DNA of 18,252 nucleotides from JAYSFC01 sp041913505 (GCA_041913505.1 JAYSFC010000074.1:1-18252), one strand, 5' to 3'. Numbered from the stretch's first letter, positions 1-9,136 are shown. The notes: a model not told the origin generated them from the sequence alone. A program made the numbers and translations.

Positions 1-686
1 GGCTTGGCCATCTCGGCGTGGCCCAGGCGCACGAACTCGTCGATGTAGAACTGGTAGTTGGTGAACAGCACGAAGTTCTGGAACCACTCGGGCTGCGTGC
101 CCGTGTAGTGGCGCAGGCGGTGCAGCGAGTAGTCCACGCGCGGCGCGGTGAACAGCGCCAGCGGTTGCGCCTCGCCCGGGCGGTGCTGGTGCGTGCCGTT
201 GGCGATGCCGTCGTCCATGGCCGTGAGGTCGGGCAGGTCGAACAGGTCGCGCATGAGCATGCGCCGCTCGGGGGTCAGCGTGCCCTCCACATGGTCGTGC
301 TCGGCGAACGAGAAGTGGATGGGAATGGGGTGCTGGCTGGTGCCCACTTCCAGCGCCACGCCGTGGCTGCGGCGCAGCAGGTGGAACTGCTCCAGGTAGT
401 AGTCGGAGAACAGGTCGGGCCGCGTGAGCGTGGTCTCGTAGCGCCCGGGCCCCTCGACGAAGCCGTAGGCCAGCGGCGTGGCGGCGCGCGCCACGGTGCT
501 GGTCTGGATGCGCACGAAGGGGTAGAAGGCGCGCACGGGCGCCTGCGGCGTCTGGCCGGCGACAAAGCCCTGCATGGCGCTGCGCAGGTGGCCGATCTGC
601 TGCTGGTAGATGCGCTGCACCTGGGCCAGGGCCTGGGCCGGGTCGGTGTGCTGCGTGGGGGCGATGAACTCGGGAATGAGGTGCAT
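1..686 (-). CDS. amn: AMP nucleosidase, N-terminal part (runs off left edge)
   Basis: AMP nucleosidase hydrolyses AMP to adenine and ribose 5-phosphate in the cytoplasm and takes part in purine salvage. About 228 N-terminal codons are visible; the C-terminal phosphorylase-like catalytic domain lies outside the window. Recognisable family blocks, recalled from memory, are FYPFVRIQT, YGFVEGPGRYETTLTRPDLF, HPIPIHFSFAEHD, MRDLFDLPDLTAMDDGIANG, RVDYSLHRLRHYTGT and NYQFYIDEFVRLGH, the regulatory N-terminal half of Amn. The ATG at 686 is chosen because it begins MHLIPEF and lies 25 nt after the stop of the upstream PAS-GGDEF-EAL gene. An in-frame GTG at 701 is an alternative, and neither has a strong Shine-Dalgarno sequence. 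The short gap suggests co-transcription with the cyclic-di-GMP gene. Confidence 0.9.
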   Translation of the reverse strand, partial: MHLIPEFIAPTQHTDPAQALAQVQRIYQQQIGHLRSAMQGFVAGQTPQAPVRAFYPFVRIQTSTVARAATPLAYGFVEGPGRYETTLTRPDLFSDYYLEQFHLLRRSHGVALEVGTSQHPIPIHFSFAEHDHVEGTLTPERRMLMRDLFDLPDLTAMDDGIANGTHQHRPGEAQPLALFTAPRVDYSLHRLRHYTGTQPEWFQNFVLFTNYQFYIDEFVRLGHAEMAK

Positions 687-711
687 GGCCGTATTGTCCA
701 CGCGCCGTGTG

Positions 712-2793
712 TCAGTCCGGTGGTGGCGCGGCGCCCAGCCAGCGGCGCGTGTCCTCGGCGTCCATGGGCGGCGAGAGCAGGTAGCCCTGCACCATGTCGC
801 AGCCCAGGGAGCGCAGCAGCGCCATCTGTGCCGCGTTCTCCACGCCTTCGGCCACGGTGCGCATCTGCAGGCTGCGGCCCATTTGCACGATGGCGGTGAC
901 GATGGCCACGTCGTCGCTGTGGCCCGGGGTGTCGAGCACGAAGGAGCGGTCGATCTTGAGCTTGTCGATGGGGTAGCGCTTGAGGTAGGCGAGCGAAGAG
1001 TAGCCCGTGCCGAAGTCGTCGATCGACACGCCCACGCCCAAGGATTTCAGCGCAGCCAGCGTGTCCTGCACGTGGTCCGCCTGCTGCATGAGCACGGATT
1101 CGGTGATTTCGATCTCCAGAAACGCGGGGTCGAGCCGCGTGGCCTCCAGCACGGCAGCGATCTCCCGGGCCACATCGCGTTGGCGCAGCTCCAATGCCGA
1201 CAGGTTCACCGCCACGGGCACGCGCGGCAGTCCTGCCTCGTGCCAGGCCTTGAGCTGGCGGCAGGCCTCGTGCAGTACCCAGCGGCCGATGGGGGTGATG
1301 AAGCCGCGTGCCTCGGCGAAGCCGATGAATTCCTCGGGGCCCACCAGACCCCGCTCGGGATGCTGCCAGCGCACGAGTGCCTCGAAGCCCGCGAGGCCGC
1401 CGTCCGCCAGGTGCACCTGGGGCTGGTAGTGCAGCACGAAGGCGCTGCTCTGGATCGCTTCGCGCAGCTGGCGCTCCATCTGCAGCACGTCCAGCGGGGC
1501 ATGTTCGTCCATGCCGGGCCGGTAGAACTGCCGGTTGCCGCGGCCGCTGTCCTTGGCGTGGTACATGGCGGCGTCGGCGTGGCGCAGCAGTTCGTCGGCG
1601 TCGCTGCCGTTCTCGGGGTACAGGCTGATGCCGATGGAGGGCGAGAGCGAAACGGGCGTGCCCTCCACGGTGTGCGGCGCGGTCATGGCGGCGAGCAGCT
1701 TGTCGGCCACCATGGCCGCCTCGAGAGGGCCGTGCAGGTCGGAGAGCACCACCACGAATTCGTCGCCGCCCAGGCGTGCCACGATGTCGGCATCGCGCAC
1801 GCCGGCGGTGAGGCGGCGCGCGGCCTCGCACAGCAGCTCGTCGCCGGCGTGGTGGCCCAGCGAGTCGTTCACGGTCTTGAAATGGTCGAGGTCGATGAAG
1901 AGCAGGGCCAGGCGTCCGTGATTGCGGCGCGCGCGCGACAGCGTCACGTCGAGCTGCTCCATGAGGAAGCGCCGGTTGGGTAGCTGGGTCAGCGTATCGT
2001 GCAGTGCCATGAAGGCCACGCGTTCCTGGGCCTGCTTGCGGGCGGTGATGTCGCGCACGACCGCGATGCGGTACTCCTCGCCGTTGATGGGCATGGTCTT
2101 GCCCACGACCTCCACGGGGATGGGGCGCCCTTCGCGGTGCACGATGACCACCTCATAGGGGTCTTCGCGACCGCTTTGTGTGTACTCGATCGCGGCGGAG
2201 CGGTATTCCGGGCTGATGTAGTCGAAGATCATGCTGCCGCGCACCTCGGGGATGGCGTAGCCCGTGAGCCGCTCCAGCGCCTCGTTGCCGTCGGTGATGC
2301 GGCCATCGCGGTGGAAAACGATGGCCTCTTCGGTCGCCGCGGCGAACTTGCGCATGCGCTCCTCGCTTTCGCGCACCGCGCGCTCCGCTTGCCAGTGGTG
2401 GGTGATGTCGTGGATCAGCACGAACGCCCCCAACAGCCGATCCCCGTCAAAGTGGGGAATCAGGTTCACCTCGATCATGTGCGGCTGGCCATCGGGCGTA
2501 GCGTGCTGCCGCGTGTACCGCACCTGCTCGCCCGCAATGCAACGCTGCACGTAAGGCTGGATCACCTCCCAGGCCGGCTCGCCGATGGCTTCGCGCACGG
2601 TCTTGCCGAAGATCGACGTGGTGGTGTGGCCGTTGGAGCGCGCGTAGCGCTCGTTCGCAAAGCGGCAGCGCAGCGTGCCCACCTCGAAGTACGCGATGCT
2701 CGCGGGCACTGCGTCCGCCACGAGGCGCAGCAGCGATTCGCTCGCGCGGGCGCTGAAGCCATCCTGATCTTGTGCGCTGGAGCTGTCCGGCAT
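712..2793 (-). CDS. PAS-PAS-GGDEF-EAL cyclic-di-GMP turnover protein
   Basis: This 693-residue protein would synthesise and/or degrade the second messenger cyclic-di-GMP. Two PAS/PAC-like sensor regions cover about residues 20-140 and 145-262. A GGDEF domain (about 265-430) follows, with intact GGDEF at 342-346 and an RxxD product-inhibition site (RDAD, 333-336) exactly five residues before it. The EAL domain (about 440-685) keeps E471 in FEALVRWQHP, the Asn of AVNLSALEL, LEIEITES, DDFGTGYSS, KLKIDRSF, AEGVEN and VQGYLLSPP, so all expected metal and catalytic positions are present. There are no transmembrane segments, so it is probably a cytosolic sensor; the PAS ligand is unknown. The start at 2793 gives MPDSSSAQ. 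A TATAAC -10-like box lies on the minus strand at 2816-2821, without a good -35. Confidence 0.93.
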   Translation of the reverse strand: MPDSSSAQDQDGFSARASESLLRLVADAVPASIAYFEVGTLRCRFANERYARSNGHTTTSIFGKTVREAIGEPAWEVIQPYVQRCIAGEQVRYTRQHATPDGQPHMIEVNLIPHFDGDRLLGAFVLIHDITHHWQAERAVRESEERMRKFAAATEEAIVFHRDGRITDGNEALERLTGYAIPEVRGSMIFDYISPEYRSAAIEYTQSGREDPYEVVIVHREGRPIPVEVVGKTMPINGEEYRIAVVRDITARKQAQERVAFMALHDTLTQLPNRRFLMEQLDVTLSRARRNHGRLALLFIDLDHFKTVNDSLGHHAGDELLCEAARRLTAGVRDADIVARLGGDEFVVVLSDLHGPLEAAMVADKLLAAMTAPHTVEGTPVSLSPSIGISLYPENGSDADELLRHADAAMYHAKDSGRGNRQFYRPGMDEHAPLDVLQMERQLREAIQSSAFVLHYQPQVHLADGGLAGFEALVRWQHPERGLVGPEEFIGFAEARGFITPIGRWVLHEACRQLKAWHEAGLPRVPVAVNLSALELRQRDVAREIAAVLEATRLDPAFLEIEITESVLMQQADHVQDTLAALKSLGVGVSIDDFGTGYSSLAYLKRYPIDKLKIDRSFVLDTPGHSDDVAIVTAIVQMGRSLQMRTVAEGVENAAQMALLRSLGCDMVQGYLLSPPMDAEDTRRWLGAAPPPD

Positions 2794-2902
2794 GTCTTAC
2801 CCGATGAATGAAGCCGTTATAGCCGATCGCCGGCGCTCCGTGGTGGCGGGCAAATCCGAATCGCGCGAGGGCGTGGTTCAATCTACAGCAGACGGAGGCC
2901 TG

Positions 2903-4156
2903 ATGGATACGACTTGGGGATTCACGCCCGCCCTGGCTGTGCTGGCGGGCGCGCTGGGCAGCGGCTTGCTGATGGGCATTGAGCGAGAGCGGCGCAAGGG
3001 TTCGGGGCCGCACCGTGCGCTTGCAGGGGTGCGCTCGTTCACCCTGGCGTCCCTGGCCGGTGCGGCGGCGGCGTTGTGGGGCGGCAACTGGCTGGTCGCC
3101 GTAGGGGCGGCCTTCGTGGCTGCACTCGGCGTGGTGTCCCATGCGCGCGACCGTTCCAGCGACCCGGGGGTGACCACCGAGATCGCGTTGTGGCTGGCCT
3201 ACGTCATTGGTGTGGTGTGCGCGCACAGCCTGCCCACGGCGGCGGCGCTGGCCGTGGTGACGACCGGCCTGCTGGGCTCGCGCGAAGCGCTGCACCGGTT
3301 CGCGCGCGACTGGCTGCGCCCCGCCGAGGTGCGGGGCGGCCTGGTGCTGGCGGCCATCGCGCTGCTCGCGCTGCCGCTGGCCCCCGACCGGCCGCTGTGG
3401 GGCGAGGTACTCAATCCGCAGGTGATGGTGCGGCTCGTGCTCGTGCTGCTGCTGATCCAATCGCTGGCCCACCTGGGACGCAGACTGCTCGACGCGCGCC
3501 GAGCGCTGGCGCTGTCGGCTTTGGCGTCGGGCTTCGTGTCGAGCTCGGCCACCATCGCAAGCCTGGGCGTGGCCGTGCGCGAAGGGCGCGAGGCGCCCCG
3601 GCTCCAGGGCGGCGCAGCTGCGCTCTCGTGCGTTGCCACGATGGTGCAGATCGTCGTGGTGGCCGCCATGGTGCAGCCCGCCTGGCTGGGCCGCCTGTGG
3701 GCGCCCGCGCTCGCGGGAGGGGTGACGGCGGCGCTCTGGGGCTGGGCCCTGCTGCGCGCGCGGGCCCCGGCGGCAGAGCCGGCGGTGGACCCGTCCGCCG
3801 ATCCGGCCATGTTCAAGTTGCGCGATGCGTTGCTGATTGCCGCGATGCTCACGGGCATCCAGGTGCTCGTGCATGGCCTTTCGCTCTGGTGGGGCAGTGC
3901 GGGCCTCATCGCGGGCACACTGCTGGCCGCGCTGGCCGATGTGCACGCCGCTACCGCTGCCGTACTCGTGCAGGGCCGGCCGCAGGACAGCATCGGGCCG
4001 AGCCTGCAATGGGCAGTGGCGGCCGCGCTGGCGGTGCACGGGCTGAGCAAGACCACGATTGCCTGGATCAGCGGTGGCTGGCGCTATGGCCTGGCAGCGG
4101 GCGGTGGCGTGCTCGCGCACACCGCGGCTTTCGTGGCCGTGCTGGTCTTGGAGTGA
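2903..4156 (+). CDS. MgtC/SapB-type and DUF4010 membrane protein
   Basis: This is a polytopic inner-membrane protein of 417 residues. The N-terminal part carries the MgtC-family signature GLLMGIERERRKG followed by AGVRSFTLASL. The C-terminal two-thirds matches DUF4010, with the block ALASGFVSSSATIASLG and many hydrophobic helices. MgtC proteins are linked to growth at low magnesium and to modulation of ATP synthase, but the function of this DUF4010 form is not established. The reading frame is open from 2792, but the ATG at 2903 is preferred: it follows GGAGG at 2894-2898 and begins MDTTWGFTPALAVLAGALG, directly before the first membrane helix. The 109 bp before it are shared with the divergent GGDEF-EAL gene and should hold both promoters. 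Confidence 0.85.
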   Translation: MDTTWGFTPALAVLAGALGSGLLMGIERERRKGSGPHRALAGVRSFTLASLAGAAAALWGGNWLVAVGAAFVAALGVVSHARDRSSDPGVTTEIALWLAYVIGVVCAHSLPTAAALAVVTTGLLGSREALHRFARDWLRPAEVRGGLVLAAIALLALPLAPDRPLWGEVLNPQVMVRLVLVLLLIQSLAHLGRRLLDARRALALSALASGFVSSSATIASLGVAVREGREAPRLQGGAAALSCVATMVQIVVVAAMVQPAWLGRLWAPALAGGVTAALWGWALLRARAPAAEPAVDPSADPAMFKLRDALLIAAMLTGIQVLVHGLSLWWGSAGLIAGTLLAALADVHAATAAVLVQGRPQDSIGPSLQWAVAAALAVHGLSKTTIAWISGGWRYGLAAGGGVLAHTAAFVAVLVLE

Positions 4157-4189
4157 GGCTGGAGGGCGGACCCACGGTGCCGCCCTGTC

Positions 4190-4208
4190 ATGGCCCGGCG
4201 CGGGCCAT
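4190..4208 (+). other. Perfect 8-bp inverted repeat after the MgtC/DUF4010 gene
   Basis: ATGGCCCG at 4190-4197 and CGGGCCAT at 4201-4208 are exact reverse complements around a GCG loop. The element lies 34 bp after the MgtC/DUF4010 stop. No T tract follows, so it is not a standard intrinsic terminator; it could be an mRNA 3' stabiliser or a factor-dependent stop. Confidence 0.35.
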
Positions 4209-4270
4209 CTGGTGTAATTGGGGGGGGGCCTGGGGATGCGATGCCGGGGTCCCGCCTGCCTGATCTTGCC

Positions 4271-5230
4271 ATGCCCACGACTTCCGACGCCTCTTCCGCA
4301 CCGCCGCTTGCCTGGATGACGCCCCACCGCCTGTTGCGTGCGTCCGTGGTGGTGGCCGTGCTCACCATCGTGCTCAAGACCCTGGCCTGGTGGGTGACTG
4401 ATTCGGTGGGCCTGCTGTCGGATGCGCTCGAATCCTTCGTCAACCTTGCGGGCGCGGTGTTCGCGCTGACCATGGTCACGGTGGCGCAGCGCCCGGCCGA
4501 CGCCGACCACCCGTATGGCCACCACAAGGCCGAGTATTTCTCCTCGGGCTTCGAGGGCATTCTCATCATCGGCGCGAGCGTGGCCATCCTCTGGGCATCG
4601 GTGACGCGGCTCGTGCACCCGCAGCCGCTCGAGCAGCTCGGCTGGGGCCTGATGCTCTCGGTCGTGAGCACGGGCTTCAACGGCGTGCTGGCCTGGGCCA
4701 TGTTCCGCTCTGCGCGTGTGCACCGCTCGATAGCGCTCGAGGGCGATGCGCGCCACCTCGTCACCGATGTCTGGACCTCCGCAGGCGTGGTCGTGGGCTT
4801 GCTGGCGGCCAGCGCCACGGGGTGGTTGTGGCTCGACCCGCTGGTGGCCGTTGGCGTGGCGCTCAACATCCTCAAAGAGGGCTGGGAGCTGCTCTGGCGT
4901 GCCGCGCAGGGACTCATGGACGAGGCCGTGGAGGAGGAGCTGATCGACCAGATCGAGGCCCTGCTGCAGCGCCACGGCGAGAACAGCGGTGGTGCCGTGC
5001 GCTTCGACAGCCTTACCTCGCGCCGCGCCGGTGCGCGCAGCTACGTGGATTTGCACATGCACGTGCCCGCCGACTGGACTCTGGGCCGCGCCGCACAGGC
5101 GCGCGCGGCCGTCGAGGCCGATCTCATGGACGCCGTGCCCGGCCTGCGGGCCACGATCGAGCTGCTGCCCGTGGGGGCGGAGACCGTGTTCGAACAATCA
5201 GAAGCCGAAGCGCAAGGAAGTTCCGCGTGA
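4271..5230 (+). CDS. Cation diffusion facilitator (CDF) family transporter
   Basis: This is a predicted inner-membrane divalent-metal/proton antiporter of the CDF family, 319 residues from this start. Six hydrophobic segments precede a cytosolic C-terminal domain (from about residue 205) containing SYVDLHMHVPADW. The DADHPYGHHKAEYFSSG loop (H80, H84) matches the CDF site-B loop. TM5 carries HLVTD (H162, D166), the standard HxxxD. TM2 reads ESFVN (E54, N58) where well-studied members have DxxxD or HxxxD, so the transported metal cannot be assigned from the motif. The start is uncertain: ATG 4271 begins MPTTSDASS but has no clear Shine-Dalgarno sequence, and an in-frame ATG at 4241 follows a G-rich tract. 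It overlaps dtd by 4 bp, which suggests translational coupling. Confidence 0.85.
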   Translation: MPTTSDASSAPPLAWMTPHRLLRASVVVAVLTIVLKTLAWWVTDSVGLLSDALESFVNLAGAVFALTMVTVAQRPADADHPYGHHKAEYFSSGFEGILIIGASVAILWASVTRLVHPQPLEQLGWGLMLSVVSTGFNGVLAWAMFRSARVHRSIALEGDARHLVTDVWTSAGVVVGLLAASATGWLWLDPLVAVGVALNILKEGWELLWRAAQGLMDEAVEEELIDQIEALLQRHGENSGGAVRFDSLTSRRAGARSYVDLHMHVPADWTLGRAAQARAAVEADLMDAVPGLRATIELLPVGAETVFEQSEAEAQGSSA

Positions 5231-5679
5231 TCAGTGTGTTGCAGCGTGTGCGCGAGGCGCGCGTGGAGGTGGAGGGCGTCACCGTCGGCCAGATTGGCCC
5301 GGGCCTGCTGGCCCTGGTGTGCGCCGAGCGTGGCGACAGCGAGGCCGAGGCCGACCGGCTGCTGGCCAAGCTGCTCAAGCTGCGCGTGTTCAGTGACGAG
5401 GCCGGCAAGATGAACCGCAGCGTGCAGGACATCGCGGGCGGGCTGCTCGTGGTGAGCCAGTTCACGCTCGCGGCCGACACCACGGGCGGCAACCGCCCCA
5501 GTTTCACGCAGGCCGCGGCGCCCGCCGAGGGGCAGCGCCTGTACGACTATTTCGTGCAGTGCGCGCGCGCTGCGCATCCCGTGGTGCAGACGGGGCGCTT
5601 TGCGGCCAACATGCAGGTGCACCTGGTCAACGACGGCCCCGTCACCATTCCGCTGCGCATTGCTCCTGTGACGGCTTGA
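5227..5679 (+). CDS. dtd: D-aminoacyl-tRNA deacylase
   Basis: Dtd hydrolyses D-aminoacyl-tRNAs (and glycyl-tRNA-Ala) in the cytoplasm, a translation proofreading step in trans. The 150-residue product has the full family length. It carries SQFTLA at 77-82 (active-site segment) and NDGPVT at 135-140, which contains the Gly-cisPro motif that rejects L-amino acids. Other family blocks are GKMNRSVQD and QTGRFAANMQVHLVNDG. The start is GTG 5227, giving (M)ISVLQRVREARV, which aligns with the E. coli start. It overlaps the CDF transporter stop (GTGA) and has an AAGGAAG ribosome site at 5213-5219. The overlap places it in the same operon as the transporter. Confidence 0.95.
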   Translation: MISVLQRVREARVEVEGVTVGQIGPGLLALVCAERGDSEAEADRLLAKLLKLRVFSDEAGKMNRSVQDIAGGLLVVSQFTLAADTTGGNRPSFTQAAAPAEGQRLYDYFVQCARAAHPVVQTGRFAANMQVHLVNDGPVTIPLRIAPVTA

Positions 5680-5741
5680 TGGAGGTCAAGGCGTTGGTGT
5701 TTCCGCATCCTATGATGGTGTGGCAATAGGAGGTCTTGGCC

Positions 5742-6191
5742 ATGTACGAAAAAATCCTGGTGCCCGTGGACGGCAGCCCCACTTCGCTGCGGGGCCTGCG
5801 CGAAGCCATCCAGATTGCCCGGCTCAGCGGCGGGCGGCTCAAGTTGCTGCATGTGGTGGACGAGGTCTCGTTCATGACCAGCTTCGAGGCGGGCGTGGCG
5901 CTCACGGCCGAAATGCTGGAGCTGCTGCGCGAGGGTGGTGAAAAGGTCATTTCCGATGCGCTCGCCGAGGTGCGCGCGGCCGGGCTCGAGGCCGACACCG
6001 AGGTGTTCGAGAGCTACGCCGGCCGCGTGAGCGATCTGGTCATCGCCAAGGCGCAGGAGTGGGGCGCCAAGCTCATCGTGCTGGGCACGCACGGCCGCCG
6101 CGGCGTGGGCCGCATGCTGCTGGGCAGCGACGCCGAGCAGATCGTGCGGCTGTCGCCCGTGCCCGTGCTGCTGGTGCGCGGCGGCGCCTGA
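5742..6191 (+). CDS. Universal stress protein, UspA family
   Basis: This is a single-domain UspA-like protein of 149 residues, a cytosolic nucleotide-binding stress protein. The N-terminal MYEKILVPVDGSPTS is the first strand and the Asp of the ATP site. The C-terminal GTHGRRGVGRMLLGS (115-129) fits the G-2X-G-9X-G(S/T) ATP-binding motif, so it probably belongs to the ATP-binding class. The start is ATG 5742, eight bases after a perfect AGGAGG at 5728-5733; an in-frame TTG at 5736 is too close to that site. It follows dtd by 62 bp and converges on the TauE-like gene, with a 14-bp gap between the stops. Confidence 0.93.
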   Translation: MYEKILVPVDGSPTSLRGLREAIQIARLSGGRLKLLHVVDEVSFMTSFEAGVALTAEMLELLREGGEKVISDALAEVRAAGLEADTEVFESYAGRVSDLVIAKAQEWGAKLIVLGTHGRRGVGRMLLGSDAEQIVRLSPVPVLLVRGGA

Positions 6192-6205
6192 CGGCGGGCG
6201 CCGTC

Positions 6206-6958
6206 CTACTGGCGCCAGAAGAACAGCGCGGCCATCACGAGCCCCGTGGCGACGATGCCGCCGCGTAGCCAGGGCGCGGGAATGCGCCGCGCCACGCGTG
6301 CGCCGCCGTAGCCGCCCAGCGTGGCGGCCACCATCATCATGAGCGCCTGATGCCATTCCACGATGCCGCCCGCCGCATAGATCGCCACGGCGATGGCCGT
6401 GAGCAGGGCCGACACGAGGTTCTTCATGCCGTTCATGGCGTTGAGCCGGGTCTGCCCCAACAGGCCGAACAGCGCCAGCAGCAGGATGCCCAGGCCGCCG
6501 TTGAAATAGCCGCCGTAGCCCGCCACGGCCAGCATGCCCAGCCCGGCCTTCCATGCTGCGGCGGGGCCGCCGTGGCGGGTGGCGCCCGCCCATTGGCGCA
6601 GCTGGGGGCCGAAGGCGAACATGGCGGTGGCGGCCAGCAGCAGCCAGGGCACAACTTTCTTGAAGGTGGCGTCGGGCGTGATGAGCAGCAGCGCCGCACC
6701 CACCGAGCCGCCGATCAGCGAGAGCGCCACCACGGCGCGCATCGACAGGCCGGGGGGCGGCTGCATGTCCTCGCGAAAGCCCCAGGCTCCGGCCATGTAG
6801 CCCGGCAGCAGCGCCACCGTGCCCGTGGCGTTGGCCGCCACGGGCGCCACCCCCGTGAAGACGAGCGCGGGCAGGGTCAGAAAGCTGCCGCCTCCGGCGA
6901 CGGCATTGAGGGCGCCGGCCACGAAGGCGGCGGCCAGGAGCAGGGCGGTGGCGAACAT
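6206..6958 (-). CDS. TauE/SafE family membrane permease (former DUF81)
   Basis: This is an inner-membrane protein of 250 residues with about seven to eight hydrophobic helices. It shows the duplicated TauE/SafE layout: the first half has AGGGSFLTLPALVFTG and the second half GYGGYFNGGLGILLLALFG followed by MNGMKNLVSALL. Family members are proposed exporters of sulfite or organosulfonates, or carboxylate permeases; the substrate here cannot be read from sequence. The start chosen is ATG 6958 (MFATALLLAAAFVAGALNAV). A TTG six codons upstream (6976) is possible, but neither has a good ribosome site. It lies downstream of ybeY on the same strand, with a 60-bp gap. Confidence 0.88.
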   Translation of the reverse strand: MFATALLLAAAFVAGALNAVAGGGSFLTLPALVFTGVAPVAANATGTVALLPGYMAGAWGFREDMQPPPGLSMRAVVALSLIGGSVGAALLLITPDATFKKVVPWLLLAATAMFAFGPQLRQWAGATRHGGPAAAWKAGLGMLAVAGYGGYFNGGLGILLLALFGLLGQTRLNAMNGMKNLVSALLTAIAVAIYAAGGIVEWHQALMMMVAATLGGYGGARVARRIPAPWLRGGIVATGLVMAALFFWRQ

Positions 6959-7018
6959 CGGGCCGATCTTAGGCAAGGCGCACCGCCGGATTGGGCACGC
7001 GCCAGGTTGCAGTGCTTT

Positions 7019-7471
7019 TTATGGGGCGTAGGGATCGGCGTAGCCCAGCTCTTCCATGATCTCGGTCTCATACGCCTCCATTTCGTCGGCGTCTTCGGCG
7101 CTGGTCTCATGGTCCCAGCCCTGGGCGTGCAGCGTGCCGTGCACGAGCAGGTGGGCGTAGTGCTCCTCGAGGCTCTTGTTCTGCTCGCGCGCCTCGCGCT
7201 CGACCACGGGGGCGCAGAGCACGAGGTCGGCCATGGCCGTGGGCTCCTGCTGGTAGTCGAAGGTGAGCACGTTGGTGGCGTAGTCCTTCTGGCGGAACTC
7301 GCGGTTCAGGCGCTGGCCTTCCTCGGCGCCCACGATGCGCACGGTGATTTCTGCGTCCACCGCAAGCGCATGGCGAATCCAGCGCGTGACCTTGTGGCGT
7401 GGCAGCGTGGCGCGGTGTGCGGCGGCGTCGCGGGCGAATTGCAGGGACAGCGTGAGGTGGTTCAGTGCCAT
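7019..7471 (-). CDS. ybeY: rRNA maturation endoribonuclease YbeY
   Basis: YbeY is a single-strand-specific metallo-endoribonuclease involved in 16S rRNA 3'-end maturation and late 70S quality control. The 150-residue product carries the diagnostic zinc-binding motif HGTLHAQGWDH, with H111, H115 and H121, preceded by ATNVLTFDY. The start ATG 7471 gives MALNHLTLSLQF. It follows phoH by 51 bp, the common phoH-ybeY order. In many proteobacteria a corC/ybeX gene comes next; here a TauE-family gene does. Confidence 0.95.
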   Translation of the reverse strand: MALNHLTLSLQFARDAAAHRATLPRHKVTRWIRHALAVDAEITVRIVGAEEGQRLNREFRQKDYATNVLTFDYQQEPTAMADLVLCAPVVEREAREQNKSLEEHYAHLLVHGTLHAQGWDHETSAEDADEMEAYETEIMEELGYADPYAP

Positions 7472-7504
7472 ATCGGGGTCATGTCCAGGTGGGCTGTGCG
7501 CAGA

Positions 7505-7522
7505 TTGCTATTGATTTGATAG

Positions 7523-7525
<3 letters not shown>
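7505..7525. repeat. Short AT-rich palindromic element between phoH and ybeY
   Basis: TTGCTAT at 7505-7511 is followed, after a 7-nt loop, by ATAGTTA at 7519-7525; CTAT/ATAG pair exactly. It is an AT-rich island in GC-rich sequence and overlaps the phoH stop codon. It shares the TTGCTAT-N7-ATAG layout with the element at 13919-13939. I recall similar dispersed GCTAT...ATAGC elements in Comamonadaceae genomes, but this needs a genome-wide count. Confidence 0.45.
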
Positions 7526-8476
<951 letters not shown>

Positions 8477-8536
8477 GCTGATAATTCCGGTCGAATATTG
8501 CGCCCCGGCACCAGTCCGGCGCGGCGAAGGACATCC

Positions 8537-9109
8537 ATGATAGGCAAATTGACCGGCACGCTGCTGGAGAAGAACCCCCCCGAGGTGCTGGTGGACTGCC
8601 ACGGCGTGGGCTACGAGGTGCAGGTGCCCATGAGCACCTTCTATAACCTGCCTGCCGTGGGCGAGCGCGTGGCCCTGCTCACCCAGTTCATCGTACGCGA
8701 GGATGCGCAGTTGCTCTACGGGTTCGGCACGGCCCCGGAGCGCCAGGCGTTCCGCGAACTCATCAAGATCAGCGGCGTGGGGCCGCGCACGGCACTGTCC
8801 ATCCTTTCGGGGCTGGGCGTGGCCGATCTGGCGCAGGCCGTCTCGCTGCAGGAGGCGGGACGCCTTGTGAAGGTGCCCGGCATCGGCAAGAAGACGGCCG
8901 AGCGCCTGCTGCTGGAGCTCAAGGGCAAGCTAGGGGCCGATATCGGTGCCCGCGCCCCTGCCGGCAGCGAGGCCCAGGCTGATATCCTGCAGGCCCTGTT
9001 GGCCCTGGGCTACAACGACAAGGAGGCCGCCGCCGCCCTCAAGGCGCTGCCGGCCGATGTGGGCGTGAGCGACGGCATCAAGCTCGCGCTCAAGGCCCTG
9101 GCGAAGTGA
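8537..9109 (+). CDS. ruvA: Holliday junction branch migration protein RuvA
   Basis: RuvA is the DNA-binding tetramer that holds four-way junctions and recruits the RuvB motor for branch migration. The 190-residue product starts MIGKLTGTLLEKNPPEVLVD, the conserved OB-fold start. It has the two helix-hairpin-helix motifs ISGVGPRTALSIL and VPGIGKKTAERLLLELKGKL, and a C-terminal domain III (from about residue 145) that contacts RuvB. The ATG at 8537 has GAAGGA at 8526-8531. The gene is full length, but the next gene is a secreted protease rather than ruvB. Confidence 0.97.
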   Translation: MIGKLTGTLLEKNPPEVLVDCHGVGYEVQVPMSTFYNLPAVGERVALLTQFIVREDAQLLYGFGTAPERQAFRELIKISGVGPRTALSILSGLGVADLAQAVSLQEAGRLVKVPGIGKKTAERLLLELKGKLGADIGARAPAGSEAQADILQALLALGYNDKEAAAALKALPADVGVSDGIKLALKALAK

Positions 9110-9136
9110 GTGTTTTCTAACGACGAGGTGCGTCTC

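Noticed and set aside
275..1831. A 518-codon open frame on the minus strand spanning the amn/GGDEF-EAL junction
   Set aside because: It is an out-of-frame shadow in GC-rich DNA, rich in Arg/Ala/Pro/His. The frames encoding Amn and GGDEF-EAL have clear motifs.
2447..5197. A 916-codon minus-strand frame opposite the MgtC/DUF4010 and CDF genes
   Set aside because: The composition (His/Arg/Gln-rich, no domain pattern) is that of an antisense shadow; the plus-strand genes have recognisable families.
6183..6216. Three GGCGCC palindromes around the convergent stops of the UspA and TauE-like genes, as a possible bidirectional terminator
   Set aside because: Stems are only 6 bp, the sequence is common in this GC content, and no T tract follows on either strand.
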